From NCBI RefSeq assembly GCF_024730565.1, contig NZ_CP077725.1, forward strand, positions 1,116,001 through 1,180,000: 64,000 bases of DNA, given 5' to 3'. The position numbers were made by a program, and so were the translations under genes. The stretch comes from Clostridium sp. CM027. GTDB lineage: Bacteria > Bacillota > Clostridia > Clostridiales > Clostridiaceae. Shown piece by piece: positions 12,249-21,103 of the stretch; the stretch's first letter is position 1, and each line of letters starts with the position of its first letter. The notes under the pieces were generated by a model that was not told where the DNA came from, did no database searches, and worked only from the letters and a program-made list of their open reading frames with translations.

Positions 12249-12647
12249 TCATTTCATGCCTTGATTTTCGATATATTTTCTAACTATATCTATTGGATCA
12301 CCACCAGTTGTTATAAGACAATAACTTCTACTCCAAAAATACTCTTTCCATAATTGGTTTCTTATTGATGGGAACTCTTTTTTTATAAGCCTACTACTAG
12401 CACTTTTATAAGCATTTAGAAATTTTGATATATCTGTATTCGGTGAGCCTCTAAATAGAAGATGTATATGGTCTTCATCATGATTCCATTCACCTAAATT
12501 CATATTATATTTTGGACATATATATTCAAATATTTCTTTTAGCCTATTTGATATTTCATCATTTATTACTTTACGTCTATACTTTATAACCAATACTAAA
12601 TGATAATTAAGCAAGAATACTGAATGATTATTAGTATCTAAAATCAA
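12249..12647 (-). CDS. tnpA: TnpA, Y1 HUH transposase of an IS200/IS605 element
   Basis: The 132-residue Y1 transposase moves the element as single-stranded DNA by cutting at subterminal hairpins. The HUH metal motif is H60-I-H62 in HDEDHIHLLF. The nucleophile is Tyr125 in the C-terminal helix DPIDIVRKYIENQ. The length is standard. It is followed directly by tnpB. No lesions are seen, so the pair looks mobile or recently mobile. Confidence 0.93.
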   Translation of the reverse strand: MILDTNNHSVFLLNYHLVLVIKYRRKVINDEISNRLKEIFEYICPKYNMNLGEWNHDEDHIHLLFRGSPNTDISKFLNAYKSASSRLIKKEFPSIRNQLWKEYFWSRSYCLITTGGDPIDIVRKYIENQGMK

Positions 12648-12758
12648 TGTGTCACACCCTTTGTATATTTACTACTGATTATAGATTACGTTATTTGTTG
12701 ACTATCGTCAAGGGCTATTCATCTCCCACCTAAGAGGTGGGAGAATTCCGCCCGTTCT

Positions 12759-13945
12759 GTTAAATCAGTTTTATCACCATTCACCTTTATCATAATTCCA
12801 TCTACTATTTCTATAGTCACATTCCCTATAGTATACTCTTTCACTTTATCTTTCTTAGCATCCTTGTCTTTATCTATTTTTTTAATTTTAACATCCTTCT
12901 CTTTAGCTACCTTCTTTAGTATTTTATATACCTCAAGTTCTAAGCTGCTTCCTACTTTTAGCTCCTGGGTGTTTTCTACGTTTTTCAGGAGATATAAAGT
13001 TGTGTAAGTTATAAGTCTAGTTCCTGTTTGAATTGGAACTATGTTGTCTACTTTTTTTATAGATTCTAAGTTAATTCTTATGTATATATCATTTTCAGTA
13101 CCAGCTCTTACTTTAATCTCAGTACAATCTTTTCGCTTATATTCTATGCATTCTTTTATCTTGCCAAAATATTTTACTCCACCCTCTTCTTTAAATTTTT
13201 TTTTATTGATAGGATGCTAAATACTCAACCGAATCTCTAACCTCTTTTAGTTTCACTATTGGAATATTATAAAAGAGATTTTCTTTATACTCTTATAAAA
13301 GACATGCTCTTTAAACTTCTCTTCATCTCCATAAGGAAACATAACATAAGCCCCAAAGGTATCATATTTAAATTGAACCTCGTTATTAAGTTTTGATACT
13401 ATCGCATCCCTATATCTATGCATTACATTTATATCATCCTCAACTGGACCTATATTTATTCTATACTTAGCATCGAATATATAAATTCTATTGTCATCTT
13501 TATTATTTAAATTCCTAATATTAAGTACAGTATCTGGTCTTTGATTAGTTGTTGGAGACGACTATGACTTGTTATACCATAGCTCTAACCTATTCTTTTT
13601 ATTAGAATAAATCATCTTAGCCTGCGAGTCCTGGGATAATGTTAGATAGAACCCATTGTCCTTATACTTTAATATTCCATATTCCTCAACCTGATAACCT
13701 AAATCACTGAGGATATGATGTATTTTCATATAACACCACATCTCGTATAATACATATAGTTTTTTAGGAGTCATCTGGTAAATTCCATCTCCTAAAGCTA
13801 GCCCCTTACTTAGCATAATATATTTTTTATAAACTTCTCTATAACCGGGTGCCATTTGAAAAACTAAACTCATAGTCTTTTTGCCTGTAAGATTGCTAAC
13901 ATTACTAAATCCATTTTTTATATGTTTTTCTAATATAGATAACTA
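12759..13945 (-). pseudogene. Decayed DUF2357/LlaJI-like PD-(D/E)XK nuclease (McrC-like)
   Basis: Conceptual translation gives a recognisable DUF2357-type sequence: APGYREVYKKYIMLSKGL, LYEMWCYMKIHHIL, then RPDTVLNIR and IYIFDAKYRI (the PD-(D/E)XK core), then HRYRDAIVSKL. The frame is broken at least three times. There is no N-terminus (a TAG lies upstream of residue 1 of the surviving part). An in-frame TAG at 13562-13564 replaces an expected aromatic residue. A frameshift lies near 13270, and the last codons end at the IS605 insertion. A further coding remnant continues on the far side at 10905-10997. Such proteins act with an McrB-like ATPase in modification-dependent restriction. No ATPase gene remains. 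Confidence 0.7.
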
Positions 13946-14063
13946 CTGAAAATCCATATAATTGTATGGGTTTTTATTTTTCATCTTAAAATTTTCAATT
14001 TGATCTTCCCATACTGTTATAAATGTAGTATACTTTATAGGTTGAACAAAGGAGGGTCATATT

Positions 14064-15293
14064 GTGAATAAAACTATATGTGAATTATTTGCTGGTGTAG
14101 GTGGCTTTAGAGTGGGCTTTGAAAATGCCTGCGAAGACTGGATTACTGTGTGGGCAAACCAATGGGAACCAAATAAAAAAACTCAACATGCCTTTGAATG
14201 TTATAAATCTCACTTCGAAGAACAAGGTGGAATTAATGAATATAGCAACACTGATATTTCTGAGGTTCCAACTGCCATGATACCTGAACATTCCGTTCTT
14301 GTAGGCGGATTTCCCTGTCAAGATTACTCAGTTGCCTCTACTGGCGCTTTAGGCATTCATGGCAAAAAAGGTGTTCTCTGGTGGGAAATTGAAAGAATAC
14401 TAAAAGAAAAAACGCCTCCATTTGTTTTACTTGAAAATGTTGATAGGCTTTTAAAATCGCCAACTTCTCAACGTGGTCGTGATTTTGGTATAATACTCGC
14501 TTGCTTAAATAATTTAGGATATTATGTTGAGTGGAGAGTAATAAATGCTGCTGAATACGGATTACAACAGCGTAGAAGACGTACTTTTATATTTGCAGCT
14601 CATAAAAGCACTAAATATTATCTTGAAATAAAAACAGATGTTAAATCTATATTGCAGTCTGAGGGCTTCTTTAGCTCAACATTTAATGTTGGTGATTTTA
14701 CTGAAGGAGAAATTTCTCATACAGAGATGAATTGTTTATATCCTTTAGATATTTTAGATGTATCTAATAATTTTGAGTTTGAGTTTAGAAACTCAGGTGT
14801 TTGCTTTGGTGGTAAAATATTCACAGTTCAAACTACACCAAATAAATTAATAAAAGATCCACCTCTAACATTATTTAATTTACTTGAAAAATCAGTTGAT
14901 GAAAAATACTCTCTTTCAGAAGACGATTTTGAAAAATGGAACTTCATGAAAGGTGCAAAAGCGATAGAAAGAACCTCTAAAACAGGGCATAAATATATTT
15001 TTAGAGAGGGTGCTTTATCCTTCCCTGATTCTATTGATAAGCCTGCAAGAACTATGCTTACTAGCGAAGCAAGCAAAAATCGTAGTACCCATGTTGTAGC
15101 AGATTTAACTACTAAAAAATTACGTCTGTTAACGCCTATTGAATGTGAAAGAATTAATGGATTCCCTGATGATTGGACCAATACAGGCATGACTCATTCA
15201 TTTAGATATTTCTGTATGGGTAACGCTTTAGTTGTTAATATAGTTACCTTAATGGCTAAAACTCTGCATAATATTATAGAAAAAGAAGACTAG
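14064..15293 (+). CDS. DNA (cytosine-5) methyltransferase, Sau3AI-type partner
   Basis: This 409-residue C5 methylase has all key motifs in order: motif I LFAGVGGF (8-15), IV GGFPCQDYS with catalytic Cys85, VI ENV (124-126), VIII QRRRRTFIF (from 169), and motif X-like FCMGNALVVNIV near the C-terminus. It starts at GTG 14064 behind GGAGGG. It converges on a Sau3AI/MutH-type endonuclease gene with only 10 bases between stop codons. M.Sau3AI is also a C5 enzyme, so it probably protects GATC sites by methylating their cytosine. The target is inferred from the partner, not from its recognition domain. Confidence 0.9.
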   Translation: MNKTICELFAGVGGFRVGFENACEDWITVWANQWEPNKKTQHAFECYKSHFEEQGGINEYSNTDISEVPTAMIPEHSVLVGGFPCQDYSVASTGALGIHGKKGVLWWEIERILKEKTPPFVLLENVDRLLKSPTSQRGRDFGIILACLNNLGYYVEWRVINAAEYGLQQRRRRTFIFAAHKSTKYYLEIKTDVKSILQSEGFFSSTFNVGDFTEGEISHTEMNCLYPLDILDVSNNFEFEFRNSGVCFGGKIFTVQTTPNKLIKDPPLTLFNLLEKSVDEKYSLSEDDFEKWNFMKGAKAIERTSKTGHKYIFREGALSFPDSIDKPARTMLTSEASKNRSTHVVADLTTKKLRLLTPIECERINGFPDDWTNTGMTHSFRYFCMGNALVVNIVTLMAKTLHNIIEKED

Positions 15294-15319
15294 AGTTTAA
15301 TTTCTAGCCTTCTTTTTCT
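15279..15319. terminator. Bidirectional terminator between the R-M genes
   Basis: The sequence AGAAAAAGAAG-A-CTAGA pairs with TCTAG-C-CTTCTTTTTCT around a nine-base loop. The stop codons of both convergent genes lie inside the stem. A and T runs at both ends let it serve each transcript. Confidence 0.75.
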
Positions 15320-16725
15320 ATTTGTTCTTTTATATAACTTGCATTTAGCCAAAAACATTTTTTTCTTTCATATGTGCCTTGAGGAGTTAACATAACATCA
15401 TTACTATCTTTTCCTTTTGGTCTTATATGTGCAATTTTCTTATCACTTATTTTAATAAAACTGTTATATTCTCCTGCTGATATTTTATCTACAGTATTTT
15501 CCCATACATAGTGCATACTCCCTTCTAAATCTGCTATTGGCATATTCCAAAACATAACCTTATCTACTACTATTTCATCTAAACTTAATTCTGATTGTTT
15601 CTCAAAGTTTCTTGTGGCTTTAAATATAATCCATAAATGCTTTTTATTCTCGAATTTATCTCTTATAGATGATTCTTCCCATGTTTCAGCATTAATATCA
15701 CAGTAATCTATTTGCTCAAATGACATAGATTCCTTAGGCATTCCACTCGGTTTAAGAAGTATTGTTTTAACTTCAATATTAGCCTTTTTGAATTCTTCTA
15801 AGTTACCTAATTTGTCGCCAAAAGTTTTTTTACAAATATCATCTACAATTAGCTTATTAAAACTTTTAGCTTTTCTTTCTCTTGTAATATCATATTTAGT
15901 AATAATTTTTGCTAGCGAATATTCTTGTAACTCTTTAAATAAATTAAGTATAACTTCATCAAAAGATATACCTTTAAATGTAGCACTTATAGCTTTTTCC
16001 TTTTCTTTTGTAAAATATACTTCCCTTTGTAAAAGTTCTTCTATAATAGAATCAGCATATGATCTTTTTAATGAAAATGCTCTTTGCGGTGCTAATACTA
16101 CTGAAAATGGCTGATGTCTTTTACTTTTTGCTGCTGTACTCCCCTTAGTACATGCTCCTAAGTACATTGTATCTCCCTCAGAAATTTCATGAGCCTTTCC
16201 ATCATTAATTTTATTGACAATTGTTTCCCAATCTTTTTTAATTACTATAAAATCTTCTTCTGAAGGACTCCAAACATTAATTATCTTAAATATTAATTTC
16301 TCAATAGGTTTGTCCTTTTCATTAAGGTAAAACATAAGTAATAATTGTCCACATTTTTCAAATAATGAATTACTATCCCATTTTTCTTTATGAATCTCCA
16401 TAAAATTTATTATTGATAAAACAATTCTTTCCTTAGCTGAAAGGCCTTGTTTCTCCCTTAAATAACCAGATTTTTCTTTATGTTTTATCTCCTTTAATGG
16501 TACAACCTTAAGTTCTATCCCCGCTTCTTTAAAATCAGCTTCCTTTCTAGAATTAACCTTATATCCAAAATACTCTTCTTCTACAACTTGTCCTAATCTC
16601 CCCTTTGATGCTTTATTATTGAATCTATGAATAAAATTAGCACCTAAAACATTGGATAAGTTTTTATCTAATAATAATCTTGCATACTCCTCAATAGATT
16701 CTTTATTACTTTCATTGTAAGCCAT
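15304..16725 (-). CDS. Sau3AI-like type II restriction endonuclease (GATC)
   Basis: This 473-residue protein resembles R.Sau3AI (about 490 residues), which is built from two MutH-like halves. The N-terminal half carries the catalytic pattern: GRLGQVVEEEYFGY (42-55), then D64 and E71-L-K73 in DFKEAGIELKV. That is the DxnExK set of PD-(D/E)XK nucleases, followed by KERIVLSIINF. The C-terminal half repeats the fold without a clear active site (LGNLEEFKKANIEVKTILL), as in Sau3AI where it serves as an allosteric DNA-binding domain. Known relatives cut GATC. It lies tail to tail with its methylase. Confidence 0.85.
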   Translation of the reverse strand: MAYNESNKESIEEYARLLLDKNLSNVLGANFIHRFNNKASKGRLGQVVEEEYFGYKVNSRKEADFKEAGIELKVVPLKEIKHKEKSGYLREKQGLSAKERIVLSIINFMEIHKEKWDSNSLFEKCGQLLLMFYLNEKDKPIEKLIFKIINVWSPSEEDFIVIKKDWETIVNKINDGKAHEISEGDTMYLGACTKGSTAAKSKRHQPFSVVLAPQRAFSLKRSYADSIIEELLQREVYFTKEKEKAISATFKGISFDEVILNLFKELQEYSLAKIITKYDITRERKAKSFNKLIVDDICKKTFGDKLGNLEEFKKANIEVKTILLKPSGMPKESMSFEQIDYCDINAETWEESSIRDKFENKKHLWIIFKATRNFEKQSELSLDEIVVDKVMFWNMPIADLEGSMHYVWENTVDKISAGEYNSFIKISDKKIAHIRPKGKDSNDVMLTPQGTYERKKCFWLNASYIKEQIEKEG

Positions 16726-17315
16726 TGTAACACCTCTACCTTATATTTTTCTAATATATAAATACATATTTTTTTAAAATAATTTAGTATCGCCTGATAC
16801 TTTAATATTTTCTTACTGTAAACAAAATCAAATACTATATAATTTCAACAAATTATTTTAAATAATTCTACTAATGTCTAATTTACTTATAATATTTAAG
16901 ATTTTTATTAAAGATTATAATTATTACTATATAGAAGGTAACACTATATTGGAATGAAACGACTTGATTCCTATTATACTTCATTTTTTTATTATTTAAG
17001 TAATTATAACATTTAATCCCAAAATTCTCAAAAATTTTAGAATTTAGCCATAATAAAAAGCACTCAACCAAAAATCGAATGCCCTTTACTATGCTTAAAA
17101 TCCACTGCTTATTATTTACAATTACATTTAATTACTTTAGTATTTATCATCAAAAACTCCACTACGTAAGCAACCCTTTACTACATTCACATAAGTATCT
17201 CATCCTAGATGCTTTATGCATAAAATAAATCTTATGTTTTATGCCAAGCACTATGACCCCTATAAGATTTGGTTATACTTAGTTTAATATGAGCGAAGTG
17301 AATTTACCATTACCT
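16726..17315. other. AT-rich intergenic region, no gene recognised
   Basis: This 590-base stretch separates the restriction enzyme gene from the helicase cassette. It includes a 62-codon frame at 16883-17071 rich in Asn, Tyr and Ile, with no SD and no family resemblance, which I do not accept as a gene. No clear terminator for the helicase transcript was found. Confidence 0.5.
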
Positions 17316-19895
17316 CTAGCGAAACAACTCACCAAATATCAAATACAAATCCTCATCAGAAGTAGTAACCCGTTCCAACTCATTATTACTAATTGCATCC
17401 AACATTATTTTTTCTTTCTCCATTAACCTATTATATACTAATTCATCTATTGAAAATTCTTTTCCATCATATTGAAACAAATCTTGCATATAGTAGTATT
17501 GTGTATACTGATTTTCTGGCAACCCTAATCTATGAATACGATCTTTAGATTGAAGTAAATGCACTAAATTATAACTATACTCAAAATACACCGCATCATG
17601 ACAAGCAGAATGCAACGATACTGATTCTGCAAGTGTGTGCGGATTTGTAATTAAAACTTCAAAATTTCCTTTTTTAAATCTATTAATAATGGAAATTCTA
17701 TCATTTAATTCTATTTCACCATATATGCATTGCGTTTTAATTCCGCAATCTTCCAAAAGCAATTGCATACGTCTTATAGAATCCTTAAATATACACCATG
17801 TAATTACTTTTTTACCCTGTGCAACAAGTTTTTTTATCTGTTTAATACAAGACCTCATCTTTGAGGTTACTTTAATAGAATTTATCAACCTTTCAACCTC
17901 TGCTGAATAATCAACAAAATCGATATCATCAATATCATTCGTTATATCCAATATATTTTCAAATTCACTTATATCTAAAGACTGTAGTAGCATTTTAGGA
18001 TTTGACTCAAGCTGTAATAATCGGATGAGTAATACCAACCTATTTTTTCGATATTTGGATATAATTATTTCGAATAACTTTTGTTCTTCTTTAGTAGTTT
18101 GTATTATAAGCAATTCATCCGGATTAGCCTGTGGAACCATTAACTCCTGCTTTGTCGTTCTGCAAAAAAAAGGCTGAATCTTTTCATTAATCATCTTTCG
18201 TTCTAAATCAGATGGATTCTTTAACATCTGTATAGGAAATCCAAAGAATTCCCTATACTCATCATTATATAAAATATGCAACATATTATATAAATCTGTA
18301 TATGAATTAGGAATTGGTGTGCCCGTCATAACAACCGTATATGTTGAATCCTTTGAAATTTCTAATGCATGTCCTGCATACGTTCCCGGATTTTCTCCCT
18401 CTACTCTTTTTACTTTATGCACTTCATCAAATACTAATAAAGTACTATCATCAATCAGTTCAGTAATTTCATTTTTATAAGTGCCTAAAGATTCATAATT
18501 AAACAAAATCAAATTGACGTTTCCAGTATCATATGTTAATGCACGTTTCTTATCAGCAGTATTTTTATAAATCATATTGTGAATATTAAATACTTTTAAT
18601 TTTTCCTTGCCTTCAAAACAAATATTAAACTCATCAATCCAAGAACCAAATGCATTCTTAGGACCAATCATTACTATTCTTTTAACTAACCCTTTTGACT
18701 TTAAAAAGGCATATAACCCTAAAACAGATGATGTTTTTCCAGAACCTGGTACAGAGAAATTACTAGACTTGTTCATAGCAAACATAAAGAACGAATCCCA
18801 TAACTGTTTTTCGCGTAATTTTCTAGTCATATTTTCATTTACTATCCTACAGTACTCTTCAAATCGACTTCTTAATTTTTCATCCTGTCGCTTTATTTCT
18901 ACCCCTAAATTTGCTCTCTTATCAATGTATAAATTTCTTGCCTCAATATAATCCAATAGCCTCTTTGTTGCAAAGTATCTTACACCTATTGAGTCTGCTT
19001 TATTCTTTATAATCCTATGAATATTTTGATAATCAATGTAAGACAGTGTCTCTTTAAAAAACATACACTTCCCGTTAAAGCTATCAATGTGTCGCTTCAA
19101 TTTAAGTTTATAAAATGCACTTTTAGTTATCCAATCATCGTCTTCCATATTTATTCTCAATATAAGACGATTAACATAATCTAAAATGACGCAATTTTGT
19201 TGCAATAATGTTTTCTCAACTAATATTTCACCTTTATTATGTCTTAATATCTCCTTCATAATTACATCCTCTGCCTCTAAAACAATGATTTCATCATGTT
19301 CATTGTTCCACAATTTATTAAATTCAGCTATGCTTTTTGTTATTATTTTTTCATAAAACCCATAAGAATCCAATATCCAACTACAAGTAACAGTAAATCC
19401 TTCATAATTATTATGAAGAGCTGCTGCCGTTTCGTTGTTTGATCCCCTAAAGCAAACTACATCTTCATTTTCATCATAAAAAATTCCACATTTATCATGA
19501 AACATACCTAGCTTTACAAATGCAATTTTAATTTCGACTATTCCTATTGATATTAAATAAGCCAAATTTGATATATTTTTTTCTTCTTCTAACGATAATT
19601 TCTCGTTTAAATTATCCAGTATGCTACTTTTTATATTTTCTTTAAGTTTATATCCTTGCTTGATTATTTCATAATCTTCAACAGTTATTTCTTCTGAAAT
19701 AATAAGCCTATACTTATGCCCTTGTCTTACAAAACATTCAAGTCCTCTTGCATATAATGCCAATGTTTTTGCTGAAAAATACGCACTAATTCTATCAAAT
19801 TTAACTGCACTTTTAAACATTGGATTATAAAATTCTTCAACCAAGTCATAATCATATGATGAATAAATTGGATTTAAAGATAGATTTCTAAACAT
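17316..19895 (-). CDS. PLD-domain SNF2-type helicase (putative defence protein)
   Basis: This protein of about 859 residues joins a phospholipase D-like nuclease domain to an SF2/SNF2 ATPase. Near residue 133 it has HDK with a downstream SNNE, one PLD half-site (HxK...N/E). The helicase has Walker A SVPGSGKTSS (about 382-391), DEVH (about 490), TGTPIPNS (about 525), and motif VI DRIHRLG near 800. It probably translocates on double-stranded DNA; PLD domains in such fusions often cut nucleic acid. The ATG at 19895 overlaps the stop of the ParB-like gene by eight bases; a TTG nine bases upstream is the alternative start. It is the third gene of the cassette, and similar fusions occur in anti-phage systems. 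A specific system is not assigned. Confidence 0.8.
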   Translation of the reverse strand: MFRNLSLNPIYSSYDYDLVEEFYNPMFKSAVKFDRISAYFSAKTLALYARGLECFVRQGHKYRLIISEEITVEDYEIIKQGYKLKENIKSSILDNLNEKLSLEEEKNISNLAYLISIGIVEIKIAFVKLGMFHDKCGIFYDENEDVVCFRGSNNETAAALHNNYEGFTVTCSWILDSYGFYEKIITKSIAEFNKLWNNEHDEIIVLEAEDVIMKEILRHNKGEILVEKTLLQQNCVILDYVNRLILRINMEDDDWITKSAFYKLKLKRHIDSFNGKCMFFKETLSYIDYQNIHRIIKNKADSIGVRYFATKRLLDYIEARNLYIDKRANLGVEIKRQDEKLRSRFEEYCRIVNENMTRKLREKQLWDSFFMFAMNKSSNFSVPGSGKTSSVLGLYAFLKSKGLVKRIVMIGPKNAFGSWIDEFNICFEGKEKLKVFNIHNMIYKNTADKKRALTYDTGNVNLILFNYESLGTYKNEITELIDDSTLLVFDEVHKVKRVEGENPGTYAGHALEISKDSTYTVVMTGTPIPNSYTDLYNMLHILYNDEYREFFGFPIQMLKNPSDLERKMINEKIQPFFCRTTKQELMVPQANPDELLIIQTTKEEQKLFEIIISKYRKNRLVLLIRLLQLESNPKMLLQSLDISEFENILDITNDIDDIDFVDYSAEVERLINSIKVTSKMRSCIKQIKKLVAQGKKVITWCIFKDSIRRMQLLLEDCGIKTQCIYGEIELNDRISIINRFKKGNFEVLITNPHTLAESVSLHSACHDAVYFEYSYNLVHLLQSKDRIHRLGLPENQYTQYYYMQDLFQYDGKEFSIDELVYNRLMEKEKIMLDAISNNELERVTTSDEDLYLIFGELFR

Positions 19896-21102
19896 TAGTT
19901 GCAAGTCTTATTACATCTAATAATTCTTGTAAATTATCAAGTTGTGTTGTAATTGCAGATATTTGTTCTTCGTTAAGTTTACTAAAAATATTAGTATCTA
20001 TTGTTTCCAATGAATCTCCTACTTTTTCTAATGTATACAACGGTCTATTTCTATTTTCTGAAGATTTTGCCTTTTCCACTGCCTTTTCGAGCGATCTCTT
20101 AAGTTTTTCCTTGGTATCTACATCACTTCTGAAAACTTCATTAATTACCTTATTTGTTACCTTTCCGACATCCGGTAGCTTGTCTATAACCTTTTCAGCG
20201 ATTTCCATCTGTTCCCCTAAATATTCACTTAAATATTTTGAACTAGCAATTGTCTTAATTTTACGAATAAATCTTGTCATATCCCCAAGAGGTTTAATTA
20301 AAAAATTGGTAAATACAGCACTCTTGACCTCATCCTTTTCATCTTTGCCTTTAACTTTCTTTAAAATTCCGTGTAATTCAACTAAAGGACCATTTAAATC
20401 CATATCCCTTGCTATATAAAATTGTTTCGGTGCATTAATCATTTCTAGGAATTCAACTAAAAGCATTGCTAATTCAACCTGCTTTATTAATGCTTCCTCA
20501 GTTACATTTGTATACCTAGCATATTCTTTTTGTGTTAAAAGTTCATTCTCTATAATATCATTATAAATGCCGACAAGCCTATCAATAGGGTTATAGTCTA
20601 CTTTGCTTTCTTCTCCATGTTGAATCATAAGTTCCAGCATTTTGATTTGCTTAGCATTGTTTTTAAGATTCATTTGAAGAATTACTGTTTCAAAATAGTT
20701 AAATCTTGCATCATCCTTTGCTAGATTACCTAAACAAGTAACTCTTCTATTCCCATCAATAATTCTTCCATCTAAAAGAACAACTCCCGGTTCACGTTGA
20801 TATACTAGCCCAATATTGGCTTGTGTCTTTTTAATAGCATCTGGATTACTTTTACATATAAACTCTTGAATGATATCATTGTATGCTTTTATATCAGACA
20901 TATCCAATTCAGTAACATTATTATCGGCCTTATATTGACTAATCCATGTAGCAATACGATCATTTTGATTATTAAAAAATAGATAATCTAATTTCACCTT
21001 ATATACTGGATAATTCTCCGTAATTCCATCAATTATAAGTTTTCTAGATAAATCTGTTTTTATAACGAATCCTTTTTCAATTCCTTCACTTATTAAATTC
21101 AT
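19888..21102 (-). CDS. ParB-like domain protein, middle gene of the cassette
   Basis: This 404-residue protein has a ParB/sulfiredoxin-type core: PGVVLLDGRIIDGNRRVTCL at about residues 105-124, where DGNRR is the nucleotide-binding box of ParB-like N-terminal domains. Helical segments follow, and a charged coiled-coil-like tail (about 330-360, rich in Lys and Glu). ParB-like domains in defence and DNA-modification operons act as CTPase or ATPase switches or as nucleases; the activity here is unknown. The start is ATG 21102, five bases after the strong SD GAGGAGGT. That SD lies inside the final codons of the upstream gene, whose stop is one base away. This is translational coupling. Confidence 0.7.
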   Translation of the reverse strand: MNLISEGIEKGFVIKTDLSRKLIIDGITENYPVYKVKLDYLFFNNQNDRIATWISQYKADNNVTELDMSDIKAYNDIIQEFICKSNPDAIKKTQANIGLVYQREPGVVLLDGRIIDGNRRVTCLGNLAKDDARFNYFETVILQMNLKNNAKQIKMLELMIQHGEESKVDYNPIDRLVGIYNDIIENELLTQKEYARYTNVTEEALIKQVELAMLLVEFLEMINAPKQFYIARDMDLNGPLVELHGILKKVKGKDEKDEVKSAVFTNFLIKPLGDMTRFIRKIKTIASSKYLSEYLGEQMEIAEKVIDKLPDVGKVTNKVINEVFRSDVDTKEKLKRSLEKAVEKAKSSENRNRPLYTLEKVGDSLETIDTNIFSKLNEEQISAITTQLDNLQELLDVIRLATNV

Positions 21103-21103
21103 A

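Larger units (their letters stand above)
10998..12758 (-). mobile_element. IS200/IS605-family element with tnpA and tnpB
   Basis: The element carries tnpA and tnpB in the same direction. The left-end hairpin CTCCCACC ... GGTGGGAG lies at 12723-12743. The right-end hairpin CCACCTAATAGGTGG lies around 11027-11041. TTTAAC (minus strand) abuts both sides (12759-12764 and 10998-11003), as expected for an element that inserts 3' of a short target and makes no duplication. The 3' end of tnpB plus the right end, about 11004-11250, is where a guide (reRNA/omega-like) RNA would be made. It sits at the end of a decayed nuclease gene. Confidence 0.85.

Noticed and set aside
16883-17071. 62-codon minus-strand frame
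   Set aside because: Low-complexity Asn/Tyr/Ile composition, no SD and no resemblance to a protein family.
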